Below, one piece after another: positions 56,201-64,000 of a DNA stretch of 64,000 bases (position 1 is its first letter; the number at the start of each line of letters is the position of its first letter). The stretch comes from Flavitalea plasmicola. GTDB lineage: Bacteria > Bacteroidota > Bacteroidia > Chitinophagales > Chitinophagaceae. The notes under the pieces are model-generated. The model made no database searches, was not told the origin of the DNA, and saw only the letters and a program-made list of their open reading frames with translations. Where the stretch lies: positions 147,896 through 211,895 of the forward strand of contig NZ_JAUOTO010000011.1 of NCBI RefSeq assembly GCF_030546645.1. The letters are read 5' to 3'. The translations under genes were made by a program, and so were the position numbers.

Positions 56201-59200
56201 ATCACAAACGGACTGGAACAATGGATTACCCGAAAATGGATTGCGACCACGTGATCATTCCCTGATTACTGCCGCTAACAGTCAATACCAAGAACAAGTG
56301 TCAGATACACTGATCAGTATTTGCTTAGCTAGTATCAAACAAGGTACTGATGGTCCTGCAGTAATCGATGCTACCGGCACCTACACCTATCAGGAGATAG
56401 GTGCTTATGAGTATAAGATAGCATGTTATCTGAATTTCCGCGCCTTATCGAAACCTGGCTATTTGATTGGCATGTTAAGTGAGAAAGGATTCCTGCAGGT
56501 GGTTTCTTGTTTAGGTATCATGCATTCGGGTGCCGCATACTTGCCACTGAATATAGAATGGCCCCTTGGAAGAATAAATGAAGTGCTGGAAGAAGGGCTG
56601 GTCAAAACAGTATTGATATCGCAATCTGAATTCAATTGTCGCGTGAAAAACAGTGAAATTGAACGACACTATGAATGGCTGGTTATTGAGGATATTATTA
56701 ATCACCGCCTGGAGGCTTCCGAATCTGAAATAACGGTTCCAAAGCCGGAGGATGTTGCTTATGTTATTTTCACTTCCGGCAGCACAGGTAAGCCTAAAGG
56801 TGTAACAATAGCACACAGGTCGGCGGTTAATACCATCCTTGCAGTTAACCACAGATTTCATGTGAACGGTAACGATAAAGTGCTGGCCTTATCAGAATTG
56901 AGCTTCGATTTGTCAGTCTATGACATATTCGGCGTCCTGGCGGCAGGGGGAACTATCGTATTTCCTGATCAGAAAAAAAGCAGGCAGCCAGACCATTGGC
57001 TTGAACTCATCAGTCAACACGGTATTACAATATGGAATACGGTGCCTCAATTGATGCAATTACTGGTTGATTGTGCTATTGATCCCGGGGATTTAAAACC
57101 TATAAGAGTAGTGATGTTAAGTGGTGATTGGATACCTCTTCGTCTTCCCGGTCAAATAAGAAGATTCGTTCCCGATGTCGTCATTATGAGCCTGGGTGGG
57201 GCTACAGAAGGAAGCATCTGGTCTATATGGTACGAAATAAAATCGATTGATCCCGGATGGGATTCTATTCCTTACGGGTATGCAATGCCAAATCAAAAGA
57301 TGTATGTGTTAAACGAATATCTGGAACACTGCCCTATCGGTGTAACCGGGCAAGTCCATATTGGCGGAGACGGGGTGGCACTAGGTTACTGGAATGACGT
57401 CGATAAAACTAATGCCAGGTTTATCAGGCATAAGCGTCTGGGAAGATTATACAAGACAGGTGATCTGGGGAAATGGGACGAGCGAGGTTATATGCTATTT
57501 GAAGGCAGAACAGACAGTCAGGTTAAATTGAATGGCTATCGGGTAGAGCTAACTGAAATATCTTCCAAATTAATAAAAATACCTGGCGTTGAAAATGCGC
57601 TGATCACAGTTCGAAATGGTCAATTAACAGCTTATGTGATTCTTGAAAGGGGTGACGAGAAGAAAGATAAAATAACCAAAGAAGGATTTATCCTCGAACA
57701 GATAGGAGTAAGGAAAGACTTATCGCCTTCGTATAAACTTGGTCCGTTAAGTCTGGATGAAAACAAATACAGATTAAGAAAGAGTTACCGGCAGTTCCTG
57801 CCCGGTAAGCTGAGATTAGTGAAAGAAGATATAGAAAGGCTCATTTCTTCAGATGTGATGCTTTCTGGTAGTTTCTTACAAGAGCGGGAGACTTTCGGCG
57901 AAATCAATAATTGTGAGCGCTATGAGATTGATGTACTTAAAAAGATATTGAGTGTCATCAGCGCAATCAAGTTGGAAAACAGGTTGTTACCCAAATATCT
58001 TTATCCATCCGCCGGAAGTACAAACGCCATACAATGCTATGTATGTTTAGACGAAGATATGGATAATGGGAGGCTAAAAAAAGGCTGTTACTATTATGAA
58101 CCTGTTTCTCATTATTTAGCTGCTGAAGAAGGTGGTTTCAATGCAGATATTGCAATGGATCTTCAGGAACATCGCATTGGAAAAAGTCGTATAGTGCTCA
58201 GATTCAGATTATATAAACCGGCGTCTGAACCTATTTATGGTGATATGTGTACGAAATTGGCTTGGATCGAGACCGGCCATGTCGTTAAGCTGATCGAGCA
58301 GCAGATGCACGAAGCCGGGCTTAACGGTGAAATTAAAATAATGGACCATGAAAAAGGCAGGTATCACGACCTGGTCGAAATCTCAATTGACCTAAACGCT
58401 GACGGAAAAGAGAAGCTGCCGAAATGCTTAATAAGCGAGGAAAAAAATGCACGGCCATCGATTGATTACCTATGCAGAGATCGTCAGAAGTTTCGGGATG
58501 CGGAGGGTCATGAGTACAGTATTTCGGTTCAAAATGTGTTTGGCCAAGCCTCGGAAGTTAATCAACTCCTAACGCATACTCAGGGGTTGATAGTCTTTTA
58601 CGGTTCAAATGATCCATCGGATCTTCTTAAAGCAGGGTACCAGGCGCAGAGCCTCACCGAACGACTTTGTGAAATAAATGTTGGCAGCTGTGTTTTAGGC
58701 TTCATTCCGTATGAGGGTGTAGTCTATAGTATTGCCATTGGAGAAATCTCGGGTTGGCATAAATCTTTGCCTGAAATTTTGTTGCCTCAGACCTCCCTGC
58801 GAGTGTACCTGAATCAGTTTATCGGACAGGATTTGCCGGAATATATGTTACCGAGTCAATACGTAATATTAGATGAACTGCCGTTAACTGCCAACGGAAA
58901 AGTGGATTATAAGAATCTACCGGATGCTGCAATTGTAAAAGAAGTTTATGCGGCTCCGACCAGTGAAACAGAAATGATAATATGTAATATATGGCAGGAG
59001 ATGTTGAATTTGGAAAAGGTAGGTGTGACGGACGATTTTTTTGAAATAGGGGGAAACTCGATCCTTGCAACGAAGGTCTCAAATAAAATGAGCAGAGATT
59101 TGGGGTGTAATGTAATGGTTGCTGATATTTTCAAATTAAAAAATATTAAAACGCTAACAAAGATCATTGCGGTGCCTCAAGTGGCGGATGCTGGCGTTGA

Positions 59201-59219
59201 ATGGGAATTTGGAATTTAA
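50286..59219 (+). CDS. NRPS 1: C-A(Ser)-PCP-E-Cy-A(Cys)[Ox]-PCP
   Basis: The 2977-residue synthetase has two modules. Module 1: C domain (HHIICDA at 135-141, final Gly changed to Ala), A domain (from ~470; A3 TSGTTGNPKG near 643), PCP with GGDS (Ser1043) and an E domain (HHLICDVVSW at 1227-1236, FNYLGQ later). Its specificity code reads DVWHFSLIDK, matching serine. Module 2: Cy domain (D1677-x4-D1682-x2-S1685), A domain (A3 near 2160, code DLYNMSLIWK, cysteine) with an oxidase domain (~2470-2840, YPSAGS) inserted before A10, and PCP Ser2925. It should make D-Ser followed by an oxidised thiazole. The first C domain has no upstream carrier here, so it may add an acyl group or take a peptide in trans. 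Confidence 0.93.
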   Translation: MKKQKRLPISEYQKMFFLEWVLAPDAIVYNISIINKLTGNIDEKLLKRACELFVNRNEVVHAQYSEDGESCYYGEFSIDDFFYGSTLRKDMSVQAQIRQLQYEPFDLTKGPLLRIHLVRNEDENNPEFYFFFVAHHIICDANWALQFFLQVQSAYNRLSTGEGIVAECHRTFTQAVEAERKVLNAEYKKDARQFWLELIADIPLAGNLPYRTNPDGHSLDDILSDKTGEFNYFQISALQTSALRLYAMQKETTVFIVLSALYGLVLSRFICQERFLFSYTVNTRAADFKEIAGCFVNNIPMKFDLSTVDTIDELVESLEQQRKRAKRYQGYSFLDIIQDQRKYNQCKQGNVFNIGFSQTYLNAIPFELHGLKSLPVDISWSKNSLHEIGLFYDDRSSEIKFMLEFRKSLFDTYLIQQLIDSFQRAISELVVGRKILIRSYSVVGPAEYHQLVYEWNRTEKVYARDKTLHTLFEEQVVKTPEAVALIFEDQQLTYKDLNEKCNQLACYIRKQYRHRTKQELQADTLIALCVERSLEMVVGILAVLKAGGAYVPIDPSYPAQRIGYILDDTGAALVMTQRHLQEKKRLLPQEKAVYIDLNEAVYQQPAFSDYYWPGITKANDQDADASNLPRYSNAQNLAYVLYTSGTTGNPKGVMLTHSGIVNRLEWMQSMYPLSDKDVVLQKTPYVFDVSVWELLWANWYGGKIVLAQPEGHKDSGYLHRLMEKHEVTTVHFVPSMLEGYTQYLKDHGYRFSATLRRLFCSGEALSGQVVCQAYARAGNEDLKLHNLYGPTEASIDVTFFETRPDGKVCIGRPIQNTQAFVLDNNLQPVPIGVTGELYIGGAGLARGYLNNALLTSERFIQNPFATEKDTAQGHTRLYRTGDLVRWLPGGELAYLGRNDEQVKLRGYRIEPGEIEAAMNRVAGVRQSCVVIKERATPSGSTKYLVGYYVADRKVTAEALSAELSAELPEYMVPAALVGLESFPLTANGKLDRRALPDAELRSAEEYVAPGTETEIRISHIWAELLGVERVGITEDFFKLGGDSILGIQLAGRLRQAGWSCQVKDIFSYKTIERLTQYLSKAGSDPLLQSEQGNLTGSFGLLPVQEWFRSRMESGRLLAAHHWNQSFLLRVPSLELDKLEEMVEDLVGYHDALRLRYVRGAQWTQQYQASMSVPAVRRMDIRGMKDEAVEAQLTAWQSGFDLWAGPLFQVGYLYGYEDGSARLFMSLHHLICDVVSWRILAEDLRRLYEGKALGLKGSSYRQWVATVQAYRERHRTEAHYWQKQLEGQPAYGSLLGAPGTACAEVGWTKAQTELLIHQAPAAYHTQPHELLLTALAYALQSLTGSSHQVITLEGHGREEIDASIDHSRTVGWFTSLFPMKLELQATLPESIRWVKERLRSIPNKGIGFGVFAVEASTPYGYDDLPPIIFNYLGQLDGGSSGEWQLCAESSGVSIGRANDPANLIEMNGAVRGGELSFSIVTQLGKAVTAQLSQGFKTQLTAIIGHCMAKLEQEGCSYTPSDFYHALNEGDLSNLPIIKNPLKMYEPFAMTDIQKAYLLGRLNTFEIGGISNHIYHEFKFLAAIDIPRLENVINSLVRNYPELRTVFDIESLTQRYLHVAETPRYNIEVNKYNCDYSDDLLISTRASLSHYVYDAGKFPLYTFQLSRFADCDILHVSIDLILLDVESRQNFFAEITKLYEDDLFTPTPPKIHFKDYQDYVEFLRFTQWYANDKKYWHHKLDSLPLRPQLSLKVDPETISTPRFDFSARVIEELVWTKFKAKAIQHDISISSALVSLFGYVLSRYAGSNEFLITLTTFNRYSVHPDVNSIFGDFTSTSLFGYKGLRGSIKENLSLSHQDLWNDLSHGLFNGVQVQRELRNLRKLNHRQAVSPIVFTSRIGNTEKQPKNAGQYFLTKYEDKESRAWQAQTSQAWIDLQALESGNQLHSRWMYVEQLFDREFIEKLNSDYCQLIEYVSQTDWNNGLPENGLRPRDHSLITAANSQYQEQVSDTLISICLASIKQGTDGPAVIDATGTYTYQEIGAYEYKIACYLNFRALSKPGYLIGMLSEKGFLQVVSCLGIMHSGAAYLPLNIEWPLGRINEVLEEGLVKTVLISQSEFNCRVKNSEIERHYEWLVIEDIINHRLEASESEITVPKPEDVAYVIFTSGSTGKPKGVTIAHRSAVNTILAVNHRFHVNGNDKVLALSELSFDLSVYDIFGVLAAGGTIVFPDQKKSRQPDHWLELISQHGITIWNTVPQLMQLLVDCAIDPGDLKPIRVVMLSGDWIPLRLPGQIRRFVPDVVIMSLGGATEGSIWSIWYEIKSIDPGWDSIPYGYAMPNQKMYVLNEYLEHCPIGVTGQVHIGGDGVALGYWNDVDKTNARFIRHKRLGRLYKTGDLGKWDERGYMLFEGRTDSQVKLNGYRVELTEISSKLIKIPGVENALITVRNGQLTAYVILERGDEKKDKITKEGFILEQIGVRKDLSPSYKLGPLSLDENKYRLRKSYRQFLPGKLRLVKEDIERLISSDVMLSGSFLQERETFGEINNCERYEIDVLKKILSVISAIKLENRLLPKYLYPSAGSTNAIQCYVCLDEDMDNGRLKKGCYYYEPVSHYLAAEEGGFNADIAMDLQEHRIGKSRIVLRFRLYKPASEPIYGDMCTKLAWIETGHVVKLIEQQMHEAGLNGEIKIMDHEKGRYHDLVEISIDLNADGKEKLPKCLISEEKNARPSIDYLCRDRQKFRDAEGHEYSISVQNVFGQASEVNQLLTHTQGLIVFYGSNDPSDLLKAGYQAQSLTERLCEINVGSCVLGFIPYEGVVYSIAIGEISGWHKSLPEILLPQTSLRVYLNQFIGQDLPEYMLPSQYVILDELPLTANGKVDYKNLPDAAIVKEVYAAPTSETEMIICNIWQEMLNLEKVGVTDDFFEIGGNSILATKVSNKMSRDLGCNVMVADIFKLKNIKTLTKIIAVPQVADAGVEWEFGI
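52761..53281 (+). repeat. 521-bp A-domain block, copy 1
   Basis: This block in the Ser-specific A domain of NRPS 1 is nearly identical, without gaps, to 61897-62417 in the Val-specific A domain of NRPS 2 (constant offset 9136). It codes for the C-terminal subdomain from PVPIGVTGELYIGG to the A10 region NGKLDRRAL. Confidence 0.9.
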
Positions 59220-59253
59220 ATAGTAGTGTAAACATTTAAAGCGTAGGGTCAAG

Positions 59254-62200
59254 TTGAAAAATATCCAGGCTTTCTTAAACGAGATAAGGATCAATGCCGG
59301 AGCTATTTGGCTTCAAAACGGCAGTATTAAACTTTTTGCCTCTTCAACGCTTCAACATGAGGAAGTAAGGGTTTTTATTTTGAATAATAAGACGGAGATA
59401 GTCTCTATTCTTAACGAGAACTGTATTTTCTCAAAAGAGAAATTTATAAGTACAATAATTTTCAGAAATAGTGGCATAACCAGTTATCGGCTGACCTCGG
59501 CGCAGGAGCGTTTATGGTTTATCGAGCAGTACGAAAGAGGAACCAATGCTTATCACTCACCCGTTGTGTATGAACTTTCCCGTGAAACGGATTTGGCTGG
59601 GGTAAAATATGCGCTGCAGCAGATTGGATCCAGGCATCATATATTAAGAAGTAGAATATTGCAGGGCGATCATGAAACAACACAAGAGTTGCTTTATGGT
59701 CCTTTAACTATTGAGGAAATATACCTGACAGACAAGGATGATTATATATCTATTATAAGAAATGATATCAATTGCCCTTTTGATCTGAGCGCTAAATATC
59801 CAATCAGGGTAGTGCTGTACCAGATCCAATCTGATAGCCCGGCATCAGCTTTTCAAATAAGCAAAAGACTATTGCTGGTCAATGTTCATCATATTGCTTT
59901 CGATGGATGGTCTGGTGAAATATTTCTTAAAGAATTGTTTGGATATTACGAAGCATATGCTAACAATGATGCGGAATTCGATTTGCCTATGCCGGAAATC
60001 CAATACAGGGACTATGCGTTATGGCAGCGGTCTTATCTTACCGGGGAGGTGCTGCAAAAGCAATTGGATTATTGGAAGGACAAGCTATCTGGCTATTCGA
60101 TCCTGGAATTACCTACTGATTATGCGAGGCCGAATCAAATGGATTACACCGGCAGAAATGTGACATTTACATTAAATAAAAGCATGAGTGAACGCCTGCG
60201 TTTCCTGGCGCGGCAATATCGGGTTACGCTGCACAGTGTACTACTTAGCAGCGTAAATATCCTGTTGAGTAAATATACCGGTCAGCAGGATATTGTAACC
60301 GGCGGTCCGATTGCCAACCGGCATCATTGGCAAACCGAAGGACTGATCGGTTTTTTTGCCAACACTCATATTAATAGAACTTTATTGCACGATACACAGA
60401 GCTATGAAGAGCTGATTCGTCAGGTGTACCAGGATCAGATCGATGCCCAGTTGTATCAGGAGCTTCCGTTTGAGAGATTAGTGGAAGAACTGGGAGTAGA
60501 GCGCGATCCGTCCAGGCATCCTGTTTTTCAGGTGCTGTTCTCACTGCAGCGTTTTGAAAGTCAATCTGTGGCTGATGTTAAACGACATGAATATTTCACG
60601 TCTTGTGAAGAAGTTTCCTTTAATGAAATTGCGAAGTTCGATTTATCTATAATCATAAATGATGCAGGTGAAGAACTGACAGGCCAATTCAACTACGCCA
60701 CTAGTCTGTTTCACAAGAACACCATCGACAGCATGGTGAAGCATTATGTTTATTTGTTGGAACAGCTCATGGTTTTTCCACAAATGCCTTACGGCGCAAT
60801 GAGTCTGCTTCATACGACGGAATATAACCAGATCGTCTACGAGTGGAATCGGACAGAAAAAGCATACAGGCGGAATGAAACGCTCCCCGAATTGTTTGAA
60901 GAGCAGGTAATGCGAACGCCGGGGGCGGTGGCGCTGGTATTTGAAGGCCGACAACTGACCTATGGAGGTCTTAACGAAAAAGCTAATCAATTAGCCCGAC
61001 ACATCCGAAAGCGGTACCGTGAAATAACAATGCAAGAACTGAAGGCCGACACGTTGATCGCGTTGTGTGTGGAGCGGAGCCTGGAACTGGTAATAGGAAT
61101 CCTGGCAGTGCTCAAGGCGGGAGGGGCGTATGTGCCTATAGATCCTTCGTATCCGGCGCAACGGATCGGGTACATGCTGGACGACACGGCAGCGGCCCTG
61201 GTTTTGACGCAGCGGGATTTGCAGAAAAAAGTCAATTTATTGCCATCGGAAGAGAAATTATTATACATCGACCTGGATGAGGCGTTGTACCAGGGTGAAG
61301 CTCTTTCCAATTTATCACGGGATAGCAGCTGCAACCTCGCCTATGTGCTGTATACTTCCGGCACCAGCGGCCATCCGAAGGGAGTAATGGTGGAGCATCG
61401 GGCCGTTGCAAGTTTAGTGTATAACGATTATGTGGAGGTAACAGAGAACGATGTTTTTGCCTTTTTATCTTCTCCTGTATTTGATGCTGCCACATTTGAA
61501 CTGTGGACTCCTTTGCTGAATGGAAGTTCATTGGTCATACCGGGGAATCTGCACGAAACGATTTCGGACATCGATATCTTTAGGGAATTTTTAACGGTCA
61601 ACGAGGTATCCATTCTATGGCTGACGAAATCGCTGTTTGATAGTTTATTGCATCTGGATACAAATATCTTCAGCAGTTTACACTACATGATTATAGGTGG
61701 CGAGGCGCTGGACAAAGCCACGGTCAATAAGTTAATAGAGAGTAATTGCAGGCCGCATCATTTTTTAAACGGATATGGTCCTACGGAAAGCACCACCTTC
61801 ACCTGTACGTATCGGCTGGAAACTTCTGTAACGGCTTCCAGCGTGCCGATAGGTAAACCGATCAATAACAGACAGGTATATGTATTGGACAAGCAACTGC
61901 AACCTGTACCGATCGGTGTAACGGGAGAATTGTACATCGGGGGAGCGGGACTTGCCCGCGGGTACCTGAATAATGCCCTCTTGACGAGCGAGCGGTTTAT
62001 TCAAAATCCGTTTGCGACGGAAAAAGATACCGCACAGGGGCATACAAGATTATATAGAACGGGCGATCTGGTGCGATGGCTGCCGGGGGGTGAACTGGCT
62101 TACCTGGGCCGCAACGACGAACAGGTGAAGCTGCGTGGGTACCGGATCGAGCTTGGGGAGATCGAAGCGGCAATGAACCGGGTGGCAGGGGTCCGACAGA

Positions 62201-64000
62201 GCTGTGTGGTGATCAAAGAGCGGGCGACGCCTTCGGGTAGTACAAAATACCTGGTGGGGTATTATGTAGCAGACGGGAAAGTGACCGCCGAAGCACTGTC
62301 GGCGGAAATATCTGCGGAGCTGCCGGAGTACATGGTGCCGGCTGCGCTGGTGGGGCTGGAGTCTTTCCCGCTGACAGTCAACGGGAAGCTGGACAGACGG
62401 GCGTTATCGAATGCGGAGCCGGGCAACGCAGATGAATATGTAGCGCCGGTTACGGATAGTGAAAAAGCAGTCTGCAAAATTTGGGAAGAACTACTTGGGC
62501 TGGAAAGAGTGAGCGTCACGGATGATTTTTTTAGAATAGGGGGTACTTCCATCCTCGCAATCCAGGTATCGCACCGGATGAATAAGATATTTAAGTGTGA
62601 GATAATGGTTGCAGATGTTTTTAGATATAAGACCATAGTCCAATTGTTGGCTAACTGTAAAAATCAGCCACAGATCCATATCCCGGAATTACACGATAAT
62701 CTCTCACTGCTTTCTTTTGCGCAAGAGCGATTGTGGTTTATCGAGCAGTATGAAGGTAGAACGACTGGCTACCATATGCCGGCGGTGTTTGAACTTGATA
62801 CAGACATAGGCATAGAAGCAGTAAAATATGCTATTCAGCATGTCGTATTGAGACACGAAATATTGCGAAGCACCATTGAACATGGTGGACAACAGCAGTC
62901 GATGCAGATGGTGCACGAAGAACCCCTGCGACCCAAGGAAATACGATTAACTGATAAAGACGATATAGAGTCCCTTGTCAATAAAGAGATCAGTTGCCCC
63001 TTTGATCTAAGCAGAGAATATCCTATCAGGGTAATATTTTATAAAATTTTTTCAGAGAGCCATGCTGCAGTTGATCCGCCCGAAAAAGTGATTGTATTGT
63101 TTAATCTTCATCATATAGCCAGCGATGGCTGGTCGATGGAAATATTCCAGAAGGAGTTATGGGCATATTATCAGGCGTATATCACAAGTGATCTCACGTT
63201 CAGTCTTCCAAAACCAGAAATCCAATATAATGACTATGCGCAGTGGCAAAGATCCTATCTGTCCGGGGGGGTGATGGAGAACCAACTGAATTATTGGAAA
63301 AGCAAGTTGTCGGGTTATCAAACCCTGGAGCTGCCTACGGATTATTCCAGGCCTGGGCAGAAAAGTTACAGTGGAAATTATCAGCCTTTTATCCTCAACA
63401 ACGATCTTAGTCAGCGACTAAGATCGTTAATGAACCACTATGGAACTACTCTGCATACTATAATATTGAGCAGTGTGAACATTCTGCTGAGTAAGTATAC
63501 GGGCCAGCAGGATATTGTGATCGGCAGTCCGACCGCTAACCGGCATCACCGGCAGACAGCCGGATTGATCGGATTCTTTGTGAACATGCAGGTGAACCGC
63601 ACGCTACTGAACAACGAGCAAAGTTTTGAAGAGCTGATCCATCAGGTGCATCAGGAGCAGATCGCTGCGCAATTGCATCAGGATATCCCTTTTGAGAAGC
63701 TGGTGGAAGAACTGGAGATCGACCGGGATAGCTCCCGCCACCCCATTTTTCAGGTAACTTTCGTGGCGCAAAGTTTTGAAGGAGATAAGAGCGCGCGCAG
63801 CGAACGGGAGAAATATTTTAGACCTTTTAAAGGATCAACTGCTTACTGTCCGGAGAAGTTCGATCTGTCGATAGTTGTGAACGATAGTCAGCAGGAGATC
63901 ACAGGTCAGTTCAGCTATGCGACGAGCCTGTTCCATGGCGATACCATCGGCAGGATGGCAGAGCAATATATTTATCTGCTGGAACAGCTCACGTCGGCTC
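59254..64000 (+). CDS. NRPS 2 (partial): TubC-like docking-C-A(Val)-PCP-C...
   Basis: The frame stays open from 59254 to the window end (1,582 codons). It starts with TTG; no ATG or GTG lies after the in-frame stop at 59224, and AGGGT sits about 5 bases before it. Residues 1-55 resemble a TubC-type docking domain (AFLNEIRINAGAIWLQNGSI). A C domain follows (HHIAFDG, 212-218), then an A domain (A3 near 695) whose code reads DAFWIGGTFK, the published valine code. PCP Ser1099 is in IGGTSIL, then a second C domain (HHIASDG, 1286-1292) is cut off by the edge. No E domain follows the Val module, so L-Val is expected. Confidence 0.9.
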   Translation, partial: MKNIQAFLNEIRINAGAIWLQNGSIKLFASSTLQHEEVRVFILNNKTEIVSILNENCIFSKEKFISTIIFRNSGITSYRLTSAQERLWFIEQYERGTNAYHSPVVYELSRETDLAGVKYALQQIGSRHHILRSRILQGDHETTQELLYGPLTIEEIYLTDKDDYISIIRNDINCPFDLSAKYPIRVVLYQIQSDSPASAFQISKRLLLVNVHHIAFDGWSGEIFLKELFGYYEAYANNDAEFDLPMPEIQYRDYALWQRSYLTGEVLQKQLDYWKDKLSGYSILELPTDYARPNQMDYTGRNVTFTLNKSMSERLRFLARQYRVTLHSVLLSSVNILLSKYTGQQDIVTGGPIANRHHWQTEGLIGFFANTHINRTLLHDTQSYEELIRQVYQDQIDAQLYQELPFERLVEELGVERDPSRHPVFQVLFSLQRFESQSVADVKRHEYFTSCEEVSFNEIAKFDLSIIINDAGEELTGQFNYATSLFHKNTIDSMVKHYVYLLEQLMVFPQMPYGAMSLLHTTEYNQIVYEWNRTEKAYRRNETLPELFEEQVMRTPGAVALVFEGRQLTYGGLNEKANQLARHIRKRYREITMQELKADTLIALCVERSLELVIGILAVLKAGGAYVPIDPSYPAQRIGYMLDDTAAALVLTQRDLQKKVNLLPSEEKLLYIDLDEALYQGEALSNLSRDSSCNLAYVLYTSGTSGHPKGVMVEHRAVASLVYNDYVEVTENDVFAFLSSPVFDAATFELWTPLLNGSSLVIPGNLHETISDIDIFREFLTVNEVSILWLTKSLFDSLLHLDTNIFSSLHYMIIGGEALDKATVNKLIESNCRPHHFLNGYGPTESTTFTCTYRLETSVTASSVPIGKPINNRQVYVLDKQLQPVPIGVTGELYIGGAGLARGYLNNALLTSERFIQNPFATEKDTAQGHTRLYRTGDLVRWLPGGELAYLGRNDEQVKLRGYRIELGEIEAAMNRVAGVRQSCVVIKERATPSGSTKYLVGYYVADGKVTAEALSAEISAELPEYMVPAALVGLESFPLTVNGKLDRRALSNAEPGNADEYVAPVTDSEKAVCKIWEELLGLERVSVTDDFFRIGGTSILAIQVSHRMNKIFKCEIMVADVFRYKTIVQLLANCKNQPQIHIPELHDNLSLLSFAQERLWFIEQYEGRTTGYHMPAVFELDTDIGIEAVKYAIQHVVLRHEILRSTIEHGGQQQSMQMVHEEPLRPKEIRLTDKDDIESLVNKEISCPFDLSREYPIRVIFYKIFSESHAAVDPPEKVIVLFNLHHIASDGWSMEIFQKELWAYYQAYITSDLTFSLPKPEIQYNDYAQWQRSYLSGGVMENQLNYWKSKLSGYQTLELPTDYSRPGQKSYSGNYQPFILNNDLSQRLRSLMNHYGTTLHTIILSSVNILLSKYTGQQDIVIGSPTANRHHRQTAGLIGFFVNMQVNRTLLNNEQSFEELIHQVHQEQIAAQLHQDIPFEKLVEELEIDRDSSRHPIFQVTFVAQSFEGDKSARSEREKYFRPFKGSTAYCPEKFDLSIVVNDSQQEITGQFSYATSLFHGDTIGRMAEQYIYLLEQLTSA
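61897..62417 (+). repeat. 521-bp A-domain block, copy 2
   Basis: This matches 52761-53281 in NRPS 1 with only scattered base changes and no gaps. In both copies the block covers the C-terminal subdomain, while the substrate-reading core upstream differs (Ser versus Val codes). Confidence 0.9.

Noticed and set aside
59882..60163. 93-codon open frame inside NRPS 2
   Set aside because: It is a shifted frame across the condensation domain of NRPS 2, which is intact in its own frame.

Overview
The window reads as chromosomal DNA of a Bacteroidota bacterium, probably Chitinophaga-like (family Chitinophagaceae). The evidence is a SusC/SusD pair, a DUF2723 membrane protein, a MoxR-type ATPase beside a VWA protein, near absence of Shine-Dalgarno sites, and promoters of the Bacteroidota type (TTTG about 19 bases before TAnnTTTG). 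The family is an inference from gene content; no rRNA or species marker is present.

Bases 1-20,000 are mostly core genes: three tRNAs (Lys-CTT, Val-TAC, Lys-TTT), an M1 aminopeptidase, a 3-methyladenine DNA glycosylase, a DUF218 protein, the tRNA methylthiotransferase MtaB, a PlsC-type acyltransferase, PriA, MurB, a SMI1/KNR4 protein, the MoxR/VWA pair, a large DUF2723 glycosyltransferase-like protein, a SAM hydrolase (DUF62) and a short-chain dehydrogenase.

Bases 20,277-34,282 are one block of minus-strand genes with short gaps, which looks like a carbohydrate-use locus. In transcription order: GH127 beta-L-arabinofuranosidase, SusC, SusD, a 56-codon ORF overlapping the SusD stop, an AraC-family regulator, a HAD phosphatase, a zinc dehydrogenase, a Gfo/Idh/MocA oxidoreductase, and a periplasmic-binding-protein/ATPase/permease sugar importer. 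The likely flow is outer-membrane capture, removal of arabinofuranosyl units, ABC import, then oxidation and phosphosugar handling.

Bases 34,500-49,950 are accessory DNA: a divergent avidin/streptavidin-family protein, a broken lipoprotein gene, a 1,682-residue DUF4132 protein with a small partner, a retropepsin-like protein with both catalytic Asp replaced by His, several small unknown proteins, an Rnk/GreA-like regulator with a truncated relative, a thioredoxin-like protein, groES-groEL and a class C beta-lactamase-like serine hydrolase.

Bases 49,949-64,000 hold the start of a nonribosomal peptide synthetase (NRPS) cluster that runs off the right edge. NRPS 1 is C-A(Ser)-PCP-E-Cy-A(Cys) with an embedded oxidase-PCP. 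NRPS 2 starts with a TubC-like docking domain, then C-A(Val)-PCP-C. Specificity codes read by eye predict a D-Ser-thiazole-Val segment. Two A domains share an almost identical 521-bp C-terminal block, a sign of recent domain recombination. This is the most interesting part of the window.
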